A stretch of DNA of 27,700 nt from CAIJXO01 sp041308645 (GCA_041308645.1 JBFZBC010000026.1:1-27700), one strand, 5' to 3'. Positions 8,223-17,088 are shown, counted from the first letter of the stretch. A program made the numbers and translations. The notes: a model not told the origin generated them from the sequence alone.

Positions 8223-8930
8223 ATGAAGCAAATCAGAGATGCCTATAGAAAAACAGGCAAGTTACATCATGCCTATGGTATTTTAGGTGAGAAGGAAAAG
8301 ATAAAGGAAGAACTACTGGCCTTTATAGAGGGTGATTTAAAATTTCCAACTACTGGTAACCCTGATTTTTGGCAGGGTGATTTCAATATTATGAAAATAG
8401 TCGATAGTCGAGTCCTGAAGGAGGCACATTCAAATAAACCCCTAAAATATGATAGAAATATTTTTGTCATTTTTACAAATTTCATAACTAAAGATGCACA
8501 AAATTCTCTGTTAAAAATTTTTGAAGAACCACGATCAGACACGGTATTCTTCCTAGTAATTCCAGGAGTTAATGATCTGATTCCTACTTTAAAGTCCAGA
8601 TTAATGATTATAAAAAATACTAAAGATAAGAAAAGTAGTCTTACGGAAGAAGCTGAGAAATTTTTAGAAGCAAATGTTAGCACGAGACTTAAAATGACCT
8701 CCAAGATTATCAAAGATGTAAAAGATGAAGTTATAACTAAGTCTGATGCTATTAATTTTATTAAAAATTTAGAAAAAGTTATAAAAGTAAATTGGAAATT
8801 GAAAAAGACTGATCAGGGTCGAGGTAAGAATTTTCTAGCCATTGAAGATATAGAGAAGGCAATTAGCTACGCTGGTGATGAGTCCCCATCTTTAAAAGTT
8901 ATTTTGGATCATTTAGCTCTTGTGTTATAA
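8223..8930 (+). CDS. holB: DNA polymerase III delta'-like clamp-loader subunit
   Basis: This protein of about 235 residues resembles the delta'/gamma family of clamp-loader AAA+ proteins. It has an opening of the form L-H-H-A-Y-G-I-L-G, then D-A-Q-N-S-L-L-K-I-F-E-E-P, followed by T-V-F-F-L-V and L-I-P-T-L-K-S-R, which correspond to the sensor 1/SRC region of the family. The P-loop position reads GEKEKIKEEL, so ATP binding is lost, as in delta'. There are no zinc-binding Cys. The protein is shorter than E. coli HolB (334 residues), and the C-terminal collar domain seems reduced. It would be the stator that helps load the beta clamp. Its stop codon overlaps the promoter of frr. Confidence 0.78.
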   Translation: MKQIRDAYRKTGKLHHAYGILGEKEKIKEELLAFIEGDLKFPTTGNPDFWQGDFNIMKIVDSRVLKEAHSNKPLKYDRNIFVIFTNFITKDAQNSLLKIFEEPRSDTVFFLVIPGVNDLIPTLKSRLMIIKNTKDKKSSLTEEAEKFLEANVSTRLKMTSKIIKDVKDEVITKSDAINFIKNLEKVIKVNWKLKKTDQGRGKNFLAIEDIEKAISYAGDESPSLKVILDHLALVL

Positions 8931-8931
8931 T
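8926..8931 (+). promoter_or_regulatory. -10 box of frr, overlapping the holB stop codon
   Basis: TGTTATAAT, an extended -10, contains the TAA stop of the upstream gene. The predicted start near 8938 gives a leader of about 20 nt without a Shine-Dalgarno sequence. Confidence 0.45.
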
Positions 8932-8957
8932 AGAGTATATAAGTTAAATTAAAAAAA

Positions 8958-9509
8958 ATGACATACGATTTTACAAAATTAAAGAACAAAATAAAAGAAA
9001 CTGAAGATTGGATGAAGAAAGAATATACTAGTATAAGAACTGGTATGGCTTCTCCTCAACTTTTGGATAGCGTCGTGGTAGAGAGTTATGGACAACGTAT
9101 GCCGATTATTCAAGTGGGTTCTGTCTCTATTGTTGACCCTAGGTCCTTACTAGTAACTCCTTGGGATGCTTCACAAGTTAAGGCGGTAGAAAAAGCTATT
9201 ACTATCGCAAATTTAGGTGTATCCCTGAAGACAGATGAAAAAGGTGTAAGGGTATATTTTCCTGAATTAACTTCAGATAGGAGAGAGATGCTCATGAAAG
9301 TTGCAAAAGAAAAATTAGAACATAGCAAGGTAACCTTAAGAGCTGTAAGGGATGAGATTGTAAAAGATATTGAGGCTAAAGAAAAATTAGGAGGTATGAG
9401 CGAGGATGAGAAATTCAGATTTAAGGCTGAAATGCAAAAATTGGTGGATGGAGCTAATAAGTCATTAGATGAAATTTTAGTAAAGAAACAGAAAGAGATT
9501 ACAGCCTAA
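8958..9509 (+). CDS. frr: Ribosome recycling factor
   Basis: This 183-residue RRF has the usual length of about 185 residues. It contains the family segments R-T-G-M-A-S-P-Q-L-L-D, S-I-V-D-P-R-S-L-L-V-T-P-W-D, and L-T-S-D-R-R-E-M-L, the conserved helix of domain I. Together with EF-G it splits post-termination ribosomes. It sits directly upstream of rseP with one nt between stop and start, in an order similar to the frr/uppS/rseP clusters common in bacteria, so the two are probably co-translated. Nothing unusual is seen in the sequence. Confidence 0.96.
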   Translation: MTYDFTKLKNKIKETEDWMKKEYTSIRTGMASPQLLDSVVVESYGQRMPIIQVGSVSIVDPRSLLVTPWDASQVKAVEKAITIANLGVSLKTDEKGVRVYFPELTSDRREMLMKVAKEKLEHSKVTLRAVRDEIVKDIEAKEKLGGMSEDEKFRFKAEMQKLVDGANKSLDEILVKKQKEITA

Positions 9510-9510
9510 T

Positions 9511-10845
9511 ATGACTATAGTTTTATTTTTATTTATCTTGGCTGTTTTAATCTTTGTCCATGAACTCGGACATTTTTTGTTAGCTAAAAAATCAGGAATC
9601 AGAGTAGATGAATTTGCCATTGGTTTTCCGCCTAAAATTTTATCTTGGGTTCGTGGTGAGACTAAATATATATTAAACCTCATTCCTTTTGGTGGTTATG
9701 TAAAGATTTTTGGTGAGAATCCAGATGATGAGTCTATGACCGGTACTGATAGTGCTAGAAGTTTTGTAAATGCTAAGAAATGGAAACAAGTATGTGTTTT
9801 AGTGTCTGGTGTCGCTATGAATATTATATTTGCTTGGATCTTGATCTCCTTATCTTTTATGTTTGGTTCACTTATTCCAGTTGGGGAGGGTACATCAAAA
9901 TTTACAGATTATATAAAAGATCCTAGGGTGATAATTACCCAGGTTATGCCAAATTCTGTAGCTCAGAAGATTGGTTTATTAGCTGGGGATAGTTTGGTAA
10001 AAATTATTTCTAATGGTAAAAAATATGGGACCGATGATCCAAAGGATTTGTCAATTTCTCAGGTTCAGGAAGCAATCTCGAGTATTTCCAATGCACCACT
10101 GGAGATTTTTTATAAAAGGAATGGGGAATTAAAAACTGTCATCGCAAAATTTGATAGTGATTTTACTACTTTAACCCCCTCGGATATTATTAAGATTATT
10201 ACATATGAAGTAAGGTTTGGTGACACCCTTAATTTAATTTCCATAAAGTATGGTTTTTTGAATTATAAAATAGCTGGTATAAATTCTGTTCCTTCTGGAA
10301 ATTTTGATTTGATTAGACCTGGAGATATTATTGAAATTAGTGTTATTAATAATGATATTACTTCTGGTACATCTACTGATATTACTAATAGTAAAAAGGT
10401 TATTGGTATTTATATGGAAAATGTTGGGGTAGTAAAATTAAATCCTATTTTAGCATTATGGGAGGGGGGAAAACTAACTATTACAACATTTAGACAAGTG
10501 GCGGTGGGTCTTGGGAGCTTCCTATTTAATGCTATTAAAGGCCAGGGAGATTTTTCTCAGGTCTCTGGACCAGTTGGGATTGTTGGTTTGGTGGAGGATG
10601 CAGCACATTTTGGTTTAGCTTATTTCCTGGGTTTCGTGGCGTTTATTTCCCTGAACCTAGCAGTTATAAATTTGATTCCTTTTCCAGCCTTAGATGGTGG
10701 GCGTGTACTTTTTGTTATTATAGAGGCGATTATTAGACGTCCTATTAAACCAAAAATTGCAAATATTATAAATACTGTCGGCTTCTTTATTTTAATTGCT
10801 CTAATGTTAGTTATTACCTATCGGGATATCATGAAATTCTTTTAA
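9511..10845 (+). CDS. rseP: Site-2 intramembrane zinc metalloprotease RseP with a LysM-like insert
   Basis: This 444-residue S2P-family protease has its zinc motif H17-E-L-G-H21 in the first membrane helix and the second active-site motif F-P-A-L-D395-G-G-R in the third. Membrane segments are at about 2-20, 97-121, 370-398 and 420-437. A PDZ domain spans roughly 138-213 (VIITQVMPNSVAQKIGL, LAGDSLVKI). The family cuts membrane-bound substrates such as anti-sigma factors or remnant signal peptides. Unusually, about 85 residues are inserted between the PDZ domain and the segment that leads to the third helix. Residues 230-277 of that insert read like a LysM peptidoglycan-binding module (Y-x-V-x-x-GDTL, KYG, N, L-I-x-PGD). 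It follows frr immediately and precedes proS. Confidence 0.92.
   Translation: MTIVLFLFILAVLIFVHELGHFLLAKKSGIRVDEFAIGFPPKILSWVRGETKYILNLIPFGGYVKIFGENPDDESMTGTDSARSFVNAKKWKQVCVLVSGVAMNIIFAWILISLSFMFGSLIPVGEGTSKFTDYIKDPRVIITQVMPNSVAQKIGLLAGDSLVKIISNGKKYGTDDPKDLSISQVQEAISSISNAPLEIFYKRNGELKTVIAKFDSDFTTLTPSDIIKIITYEVRFGDTLNLISIKYGFLNYKIAGINSVPSGNFDLIRPGDIIEISVINNDITSGTSTDITNSKKVIGIYMENVGVVKLNPILALWEGGKLTITTFRQVAVGLGSFLFNAIKGQGDFSQVSGPVGIVGLVEDAAHFGLAYFLGFVAFISLNLAVINLIPFPALDGGRVLFVIIEAIIRRPIKPKIANIINTVGFFILIALMLVITYRDIMKFF
10198..10341 (+). other. LysM-like module encoded inside rseP
   Basis: Residues 230-277 of RseP match the LysM pattern: aromatic-x-V-x-x-G-D-T-L, then I-x-x-K-Y-G, a central N, then L-I-x-P-G-D-x-I-x-I. 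LysM binds the GlcNAc-containing glycan of peptidoglycan. In this topology the module would face outside, next to the PDZ domain. A degenerate second PDZ domain is the alternative reading. Confidence 0.6.
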
Positions 10846-10854
10846 TTTATAGCC

Positions 10855-10883
10855 TTGCTAGCTCTAACAAAATAAGCTATTAT
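10855..10883 (+). promoter_or_regulatory. Promoter of proS
   Basis: TTGCTA (10855-10860), a 17-nt spacer and TATTAT (10878-10883), with the start codon 8 nt later. It is leaderless-type. Confidence 0.45.
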
Positions 10884-10891
10884 ACGCTCAT

Positions 10892-12148
10892 ATGTATCAG
10901 TCAAAGCTTTTTTCAAAGACGCGTAAAGAGGCGCCAAAGGATGAAGTAAGTAAAAATGCCCAATTGTTAATAAAGGGTGGTTTTATTAATAAGGAGATGG
11001 CTGGAGTTTATGATTATTTACCATTAGGTTTAATAGTTTTAAATAAAATAAAAAACATAGTACGCGAGGAAATGAATACATTAGGTGGTGAGGAAATTAC
11101 AATGACTTCTCTTCAGAGGAAGGAACTATGGGAAAAAACTGATCGCTGGGATGATAAAAAAGTTGATATTTGGTTTAAGTCAACACTAAAGAGTGGGGCA
11201 GAAGTTGGTTTGGGTTGGTCTCATGAAGAGCCCATTACCGATATGATGAAAAATTTTATTACGAGCTACAGAAGTTTACCGATCTTTGTTTATCAATTTC
11301 AATCAAAACTTAGAAATGAGCTTAGGGCTAAAAGTGGTATTATGCGTGGGCGAGAATTTTTAATGAAGGATATGTATTCTTATTCTGTCGATGAAAAGTC
11401 ACATCAGGAGTTTTATGATAGAGCAATTCAGTCGTATTTGAAAATTTTCGACAGAGTAGGTTTGGGGAGGGATACTATTTTAACTTTTGCTTCAGGTGGT
11501 TCCTTTACAAAATTTAGTCATGAATTTCAAACAATTCTAGATACAGGAGAAGATGTAATTTATATTGATAGGGATAAAAACATAGCAATAAATAAGGAGA
11601 TTTTAAGTGATGAATTAATTAAGCAATTAGGATTAAACAAAAATAATCTAGAGGAAGTAAAATCAGTTGAGGTTGGTAATATTTTTAGTTTTGGAGATGT
11701 AAAGTCGAAACAATTAGATCTATATTATAAAGATGAACAAGGTAAACCTAAAGCTGTAATTTTGGGTTCCTATGGAATTGGAATTACGAGATTGATGGGC
11801 GTTATTGTAGAAAAATTTTCAGATGAGGTTGGTATTGTGTGGCCAACATCTATCTCACCTTTTGCTGTTCACTTATTAAATATTGGGTCTAGTGATGAAG
11901 CAAAGAAAATTACTGATAAAATATATGCGGATTTGCAAAAAAATAATATTGAAGTTTTGTGTGATGATAGAGAGTTGAGGCCGGGAGAAAAATTTGCTGA
12001 TTCAGATTTAATTGGTATTCCACTTAGGGTAATTATAAGTGATAAAACTATTACTAGCGGTAATTATGAAATAAAAGAAAGAAGAAAAGGAAAGGTGAGT
12101 TTACTTAATATTTCTGATCTTTTGGATTTTATAAAAAAATATAAATAA
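10892..12148 (+). CDS. proS: Prolyl-tRNA synthetase without the INS editing domain
   Basis: ProRS charges tRNA-Pro. The 418-residue product has class II motif 1 (Y-D-Y-L-P-L-G near the start), motif 2 (F-Q-S-K-L-R-N-E-L-R-A-K-S-G-I-M-R-G-R-E-F-L-M-K-D) and motif 3 (G-S-Y-G-I-G-I-T-R-L-M-G), then a C-terminal anticodon-binding domain (I-S-P-F-A-V-H ... D-R-E-L-R-P-G-E-K-F-A). The bacterial enzyme from E. coli has about 570 residues because of an inserted domain of about 180 residues between motifs 2 and 3 that edits Ala-tRNA-Pro. Here only about 60 residues link them, so the cis-editing domain is absent. The start at 10892 is set by the family opening and the promoter 8 nt upstream. Confidence 0.94.
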   Translation: MYQSKLFSKTRKEAPKDEVSKNAQLLIKGGFINKEMAGVYDYLPLGLIVLNKIKNIVREEMNTLGGEEITMTSLQRKELWEKTDRWDDKKVDIWFKSTLKSGAEVGLGWSHEEPITDMMKNFITSYRSLPIFVYQFQSKLRNELRAKSGIMRGREFLMKDMYSYSVDEKSHQEFYDRAIQSYLKIFDRVGLGRDTILTFASGGSFTKFSHEFQTILDTGEDVIYIDRDKNIAINKEILSDELIKQLGLNKNNLEEVKSVEVGNIFSFGDVKSKQLDLYYKDEQGKPKAVILGSYGIGITRLMGVIVEKFSDEVGIVWPTSISPFAVHLLNIGSSDEAKKITDKIYADLQKNNIEVLCDDRELRPGEKFADSDLIGIPLRVIISDKTITSGNYEIKERRKGKVSLLNISDLLDFIKKYK

Positions 12149-12152
12149 TATT

Positions 12153-13226
12153 ATGACAGGTTTTTTTAATAAAATAATTGAAAAAATAAATAGACGTTTT
12201 TCCAATGATATTGGAATAGACTTAGGGACAACAAATACTCTTGTTTATTTGGCCGGTAAAGGAATAGTTGTAAATGAACCATCGGTGGTAGCTTTGAATC
12301 AAAAAACAGGTCAAGTGGTGGCTGTCGGTGCCCAAGCTAAGGCTATGTTAGGGCGAACACCTCCTCATATTGTCGCTGTCCGTCCATTAGTAGACGGTGT
12401 TATTTCAGACTTTGAAGTGACTGAAGAGATGATAACTTATTTAATAAAAAAAGCAGAGGAATTATCACCTAAACTTCTTGGACCAAGAGTTGTAGTTGGA
12501 GTTCCATCTGGAGTGACAAATGTTGAAATTAGAGCAGTTCGTGATGCCACAAGGAATGCTGGAGCACGTGAGGTATATATAGTTGAAGAACCAATGGCAG
12601 GAGCAATTGGAATAAGATTACCAGTAAAGAGTCCGGTGGGTAGTATGGTGATTGATATTGGTGGTGGAACTTCAGATATAGCAGTTATTTCACTTAGCGG
12701 AATTGTAAAATCAAAAAATTTAAGGATTGCTGGTGATAAACTTAATAATGATATTATCTCTTATATTAGAAGTGAGTTCAAAATCTTAATTGGTGAAAAA
12801 ACAGCTGAAGATGTAAAAATAAATATTGGTTCAGTTACGCCTGAACAATCAATGGAAGTTTCAGTAAAAGGAAGGGATTTGGTAACTGGTTTGCCTCGTG
12901 AGGTGATTATTACTGATGGTGATATAAGGGAAGCAATGTCCCAATCAATAGCAAATCTTGTTGAGACAGTTAAAGAAGTTATGGAGACAACTCCACCAGA
13001 AATTGTATCTGATATTATGCAGCGGGGAGTTTATTTAGTTGGTGGTGGAGCCTTGATCCGAGGCTTAGATGTTTTATTGAATGATGAATTAAAAATTCCA
13101 GTATATGTTGCTAGTGATCCATTAACTTCTATTGCCAGAGGAACAGGAATAATATTAGAAAATTTGAATGACTATTTAGAAGTTTTAATTGAAAATAAAG
13201 ATGAATTACCTCCTAAAAAGCAGTAG
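12153..13226 (+). CDS. mreB: Rod-shape-determining actin-like protein MreB, paralogue 2
   Basis: This 357-residue MreB is the more canonical of the two copies. It has IGIDLGTTNTLVYLAGKG (phosphate 1), V-I-DIGGGTSDIAVISL (phosphate 2), VEEPMAGAIG, and YLVGGGALIRGL (adenosine site). An N-terminal amphipathic-looking start (MTGFFNKIIEKINRRF) could bind the membrane. It heads an mreB-mreC-mreD-like group and overlaps the start of mreC, so it is presumably the main scaffold of the elongasome. It starts 4 nt after proS and is probably transcribed with it. Confidence 0.96.
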   Translation: MTGFFNKIIEKINRRFSNDIGIDLGTTNTLVYLAGKGIVVNEPSVVALNQKTGQVVAVGAQAKAMLGRTPPHIVAVRPLVDGVISDFEVTEEMITYLIKKAEELSPKLLGPRVVVGVPSGVTNVEIRAVRDATRNAGAREVYIVEEPMAGAIGIRLPVKSPVGSMVIDIGGGTSDIAVISLSGIVKSKNLRIAGDKLNNDIISYIRSEFKILIGEKTAEDVKINIGSVTPEQSMEVSVKGRDLVTGLPREVIITDGDIREAMSQSIANLVETVKEVMETTPPEIVSDIMQRGVYLVGGGALIRGLDVLLNDELKIPVYVASDPLTSIARGTGIILENLNDYLEVLIENKDELPPKKQ

Positions 13227-13998
13227 TCATAATGAAAAGAAAAAAAGCACCAAAAGGAAAATCTTAGTAGCTATTATTATTTTGGTGATATTTACAGTCA
13301 CTTTGATTTCAGATTTTGGCAAACAGAGTTTGTTTTCTTTAGCTTCACCAATTTGGAAATTAAAAAGTATTTTTGCGAATTCACATTTAGCTGAATATTT
13401 TAAAACCAAAAAGTTTTTAATTGATGAAAAAATAATGTTGGAGCAAAAATTATTCAAAATAGGTGATTTAATAGCAGTAAATGAGAATTTGTATAATGAA
13501 AATAATACTTTAAAAGATTTATTAGACAGAAAAGAAACCAAAACCGATACGATTTTAGGTACTATATTAGTAAAACCACCACAGACACCGTATGATATTT
13601 TAACTATTGATGTGGGTGAAAATTATAATATTAAAATTGGTAATAAGGTTGTAGCCTCGGCTAATGTGTATATAGGTGAGGTTAGTGAAGTATATAATCA
13701 AACATCAAAAGTCAAACTTTATTCCTCTCCAGGAACCAAACTATCAGTGGCTCTTGGTATAAATGCAGTTAGTGTAGATGCTATTGGAATAGGTGGTGGA
13801 AATTTTAATATTTTCTTACCACGAGAAGTAGAAGTAAAGGAGGGGGATGTTATAGTTACCCCATCTATAACAGCAAATATTTTTGGTATTGTTGAGAAGG
13901 TCAACTTTAAAGATCAGGATTCCTTTCAGACTATTTTGTTTAAAAGCCCAGTTAATATAGCTGAATTAAATTTTGTTGAGGTAATATTGAGTAATTAA
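13201..13998 (+). CDS. mreC: Rod-shape-determining protein MreC
   Basis: The product (about 265 residues) has a basic N-terminus, one membrane helix (about residues 19-37), a coiled-coil stretch (about 60-105) and the two beta-barrel subdomains of MreC, with segments such as T-I-L-G-T-I-L-V-K-P-P-Q-T-P-Y-D and G-N-K-V-V-A-S-A-N-V-Y-I-G-E-V. In the elongasome MreC activates PBP2 and links it to MreB through MreD. The ATG at 13201 overlaps the last 26 nt of mreB in another frame; a TTG 12 nt upstream in the same frame is the alternative. Position and topology fit mreC well. Confidence 0.88.
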   Translation: MNYLLKSSSHNEKKKSTKRKILVAIIILVIFTVTLISDFGKQSLFSLASPIWKLKSIFANSHLAEYFKTKKFLIDEKIMLEQKLFKIGDLIAVNENLYNENNTLKDLLDRKETKTDTILGTILVKPPQTPYDILTIDVGENYNIKIGNKVVASANVYIGEVSEVYNQTSKVKLYSSPGTKLSVALGINAVSVDAIGIGGGNFNIFLPREVEVKEGDVIVTPSITANIFGIVEKVNFKDQDSFQTILFKSPVNIAELNFVEVILSN

Positions 13999-13999
13999 G

Positions 14000-14254
14000 A
14001 TGAAAAGACTTATTTTTAATATAGTATTATTTTTGGTTGTTATTACTTGCCCATGGTGGGTTAGTGTTATTTTTGGTCTTTTTATTCTTTATTATCTGAA
14101 ATCATATAATGAGTTGATAATATTTGGTTTAGTTATGGATATTTATTATGGCAATTTTTCCCAAAATTTTAGCATTTTGGAATATAAATTTACTCTAATC
14201 TTTCTTATTTTAATAGTATCTTCATTTTTTATTAAAAAACGTTTGAGATTTTAA
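14000..14254 (+). CDS. mreD: Small MreD-like membrane protein
   Basis: This 84-residue, almost entirely hydrophobic protein has three predicted membrane segments (about 4-20, 22-50 and 60-78) and a polar DIYYG motif between the second and third. It starts one nt after mreC. MreD normally has 150-180 residues and five or six helices, so this would be a half-size version. The assignment rests mostly on position after mreC and on the G-x-x-x-D-I-x-Y-G-like segment also found in MreD. It may instead be an unrelated small membrane protein. Confidence 0.5.
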   Translation: MKRLIFNIVLFLVVITCPWWVSVIFGLFILYYLKSYNELIIFGLVMDIYYGNFSQNFSILEYKFTLIFLILIVSSFFIKKRLRF

Positions 14255-14271
14255 ATTAATTTGCATTTAAA

Positions 14272-14365
14272 AAAAAGAGGAGTAAGATAATTTAGTCACA
14301 AACCCTAGGCGTTAAGCCCAGGGACATTTCGCGTTCACCCGAAAAAATTTTTCAGGGAATAATAT
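14272..14365 (+). other. Intergenic segment with two possible hairpins before uvrA
   Basis: The gap between the mreD-like gene and uvrA holds an imperfect hairpin (CCCTAGGC with GCCCAGGG, loop GTTAA) and a second (CCCGAAAA with TTTTC-A-GGG). Neither ends in a clear U tract. They could mark the end of the mre transcript or a structured uvrA leader. I see no gene here. Confidence 0.3.
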
Positions 14366-14447
14366 ATAGAGGTAAATGAGTATTTGGTAATATAAATATA
14401 GGATTACTAGCAATGTTTTATTAAGTAAAAAACTTTAACGGGTAAAT

Positions 14448-17048
14448 ATGAATAAAAATAAAGAAAAATTTCATACTGGTGATGAAAAAATCATCATAAA
14501 AGGAGCTAGAACTCACAATCTGAAGAATGTGAGTGTGGAGTTGCCTAGGAACAAGATGATTGTATTTACAGGGCTTTCTGGCTCTGGTAAGAGTTCTTTG
14601 GCGTTTGATACTATCTTTGCGGAAGGACAGAGGCGCTATATTGAGTCTCTTTCTTCTTATGCTCGTCAATTTTTACACCAAATGCAGAAGCCAGATGTGG
14701 ATGAGATTATTGGTCTATCCCCAGCTATTTCTATTGATCAAAAGTCTAGGTCAAATAATCCAAGGTCCACTGTTGCTACCATTACTGAAATTTATGATTA
14801 TTTGCGTATCATTTATGCTCGCATAGGCCGACCTCATTGTCTCGTTTGTAATAGAGAAATTAAAAAACTTTCTAATGAGGAAATATTGGAAACAATTATA
14901 AAATCTGTTACCACCACAAATGTTTCAAAAAAAGAGAAAGTAGTTTTAGGTGTGCCTTATGATGATATAAAAGTAAAAATATTCTCCCCGGTAGTTGTAG
15001 GGCGTAAAGGAGAGTATTATCAGTTGCTCTATGATTTATTAAGCAAAGGTTTTGAGTGGGTAAAGATAGACGGGGTGATGAAAAAACTTCGGGATCAAAT
15101 TATTTTGTCTAAAACAAAAAAACACAACATAGATGTTTTAGTAGATGAATTTTATGTTAGCGAATTTAAGAATAAAGATAATAAAGGTAAAGTAAAAGAA
15201 CGTTTGAGTGATGCTATTGAAAAAGCAATAAATGAGAGTAAGGGCTTACTTAAAATTGAAACGGATGGTGAGGAAAAGATGATGTCAGTAAAGTTTATGT
15301 GTCCTTATGATGGTTATTCTTATCCAGAAATTGAGCCTAGATTATTTTCCTTCAATTCACCTTATGGGGCATGTCCAGAATGTAATGGTTTAGGTACTAA
15401 ACATTTTTTTAGTGAAGAGGATTGTAATATTTGTAATGGCGCACGTTTACGTGAAGAGGCTTTACATATTCTTTTGAACGGAAAAAGTATTGTTGCTCTG
15501 ACTGCTATGTCTATCACTGATACCAAAGTTTTTTTTGACAATATTAAATTAACTGAGGTTGAAAAAGAAATTTCAAGTGTGATAGTAAAGGAAATCGATG
15601 ACCGTTTAAAATTTATGATAGATGTAGGAATAGAGTATTTATCCTTGAATCGGCGAGCCCACACTCTCTCTGGCGGTGAGGCTCAGAGGATTAGGTTGGC
15701 ATCACAACTCGGTTCTGGTTTAGTTGGTGCTTTGTATGTGTTAGATGAACCAACTATTGGTTTACACTCTAGAGATAATGATCGTTTGATTAAAACCCTG
15801 ACCGAATTACGTGATTTGGGTAATACTATAATTGTTGTTGAACATGATGAGGACACTATATATTCTTCAGATTATATAGTAGATATTGGACCTGGGGCGG
15901 GAGTTCACGGTGGAGAAATTGTGGTATCAGGATATTTAGATAAATTACTGACTGATAAAACTAATCTCTCAGAATCAGTCACTTTAGATTACTTACGTGG
16001 TGATAAGATAATACCTATTCCTAAAGAAAGAAGGCAGACAAATAAGGGTTCATTAAAAATCCGGGGTGGAAATATATTTAATATAAAAAATATGAATGTG
16101 GATGTACCATTGGGTAAATTGGTCTGCATTACTGGTGTATCTGGTTCTGGAAAATCTTCTTTTGTTTATGAAATTATAGACAAGAATTTAAATGCGAAAT
16201 TTACAAAATGTCATAGGACAAATGAAATTTATAATTGTAAAAGTTTTACCGGTACAGAATATGTTAGCCGAGTGATTCTTATTGATCAGTCACCAATTGG
16301 TCGGACCCCTAGATCAAATCCTGCAACTTATACAGGCGCTTGGTCACATGTGAGAGATATGTTTGCTATGAGTATTGAAGCTAAGGCCAGAGGTTGGAAG
16401 GCAAATAGATTTTCGTTTAATGTGCCTGGTGGACGGTGTGAGGCCTGCCAAGGGAACGGTGTTATAGAGGTAGAAATGCACTTTCTGCCCACAGTATATG
16501 TTCCTTGTGATATTTGTAATGGAAAGAGGTTTACAAAGGAAACATTAGAAGTGAAATATAAAAAGAAAAATATTTATGAAATTCTTGAAATGACAGTAGA
16601 GGAGGCTATTACTTTTTTCCAGGATTTGCCAGCTGTTTATGATCGTTTGAAGACTTTACAAGATGTTGGTCTCAATTATTTGAAATTGGGTCAAAGTGCT
16701 ACCACATTGTCTGGTGGGGAAGCACAACGAGTGAAGATTGCCTCCGAACTTTATAAACCACATTTACAAAAGACCGTATATATTTTAGATGAGCCGACAA
16801 TCGGTTTGCATTATGAGGATGTAAGAAAGTTAATTGAAATTCTTGAGAGGTTAGTGGAACATGGTAACTCTGTTTTAATTATTGAACATAATATGGATAT
16901 TATAAAGAGTTCTGATTATATTATAGATATTGGACCAGAAGGGGGAGATAAAGGCGGAGAAATTATTGCTAAAGGGACTCCAGAAGATATTGCTAATTGC
17001 GTTAAATCCTACACAGGGAAATATTTAAAAAAACACTTAAAAAAATAA
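14448..17048 (+). CDS. uvrA: Excinuclease ABC subunit A
   Basis: UvrA (866 residues) is the damage-sensing ATPase of nucleotide excision repair. It has two ABC modules: Walker A GLSGSGKS (42-49) and GVSGSGKS (563-570), each paired with a LSGGEAQR signature and an LDEPTIGLH Walker B. Zinc modules are visible as C-P-E-C ... C-N-I-C and C-E-A-C ... C-D-I-C. The protein is about 70-80 residues shorter than E. coli UvrA (940). The difference falls between G-A-C-P-E-C-N-G-L-G and C-N-I-C-N-G-A-R-L, where the usual helical segment is collapsed to about 10 residues. The UvrB-binding region (Y-A-R-I-G-R-P-H-C) is present. The gene ends at a strong terminator, and uvrC follows on its own promoter. Confidence 0.96.
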   Translation: MNKNKEKFHTGDEKIIIKGARTHNLKNVSVELPRNKMIVFTGLSGSGKSSLAFDTIFAEGQRRYIESLSSYARQFLHQMQKPDVDEIIGLSPAISIDQKSRSNNPRSTVATITEIYDYLRIIYARIGRPHCLVCNREIKKLSNEEILETIIKSVTTTNVSKKEKVVLGVPYDDIKVKIFSPVVVGRKGEYYQLLYDLLSKGFEWVKIDGVMKKLRDQIILSKTKKHNIDVLVDEFYVSEFKNKDNKGKVKERLSDAIEKAINESKGLLKIETDGEEKMMSVKFMCPYDGYSYPEIEPRLFSFNSPYGACPECNGLGTKHFFSEEDCNICNGARLREEALHILLNGKSIVALTAMSITDTKVFFDNIKLTEVEKEISSVIVKEIDDRLKFMIDVGIEYLSLNRRAHTLSGGEAQRIRLASQLGSGLVGALYVLDEPTIGLHSRDNDRLIKTLTELRDLGNTIIVVEHDEDTIYSSDYIVDIGPGAGVHGGEIVVSGYLDKLLTDKTNLSESVTLDYLRGDKIIPIPKERRQTNKGSLKIRGGNIFNIKNMNVDVPLGKLVCITGVSGSGKSSFVYEIIDKNLNAKFTKCHRTNEIYNCKSFTGTEYVSRVILIDQSPIGRTPRSNPATYTGAWSHVRDMFAMSIEAKARGWKANRFSFNVPGGRCEACQGNGVIEVEMHFLPTVYVPCDICNGKRFTKETLEVKYKKKNIYEILEMTVEEAITFFQDLPAVYDRLKTLQDVGLNYLKLGQSATTLSGGEAQRVKIASELYKPHLQKTVYILDEPTIGLHYEDVRKLIEILERLVEHGNSVLIIEHNMDIIKSSDYIIDIGPEGGDKGGEIIAKGTPEDIANCVKSYTGKYLKKHLKK

Positions 17049-17077
17049 AGCCCTGATATTATCATCAGGGCTTTTTT
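17048..17077 (+). terminator. Intrinsic terminator after uvrA
   Basis: Stem AGCCCTGAT / ATCAGGGCT with a 6-nt loop, followed by TTTTTT. Confidence 0.9.
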
Positions 17078-17088
17078 GGTCTGAATTT

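Noticed and set aside
8273..8713. A 146-codon antisense ORF within the holB-like gene
   Set aside because: The sense frame has clear clamp-loader motifs and a promoter; the antisense translation is a low-complexity Ser/Phe/Ile shadow.
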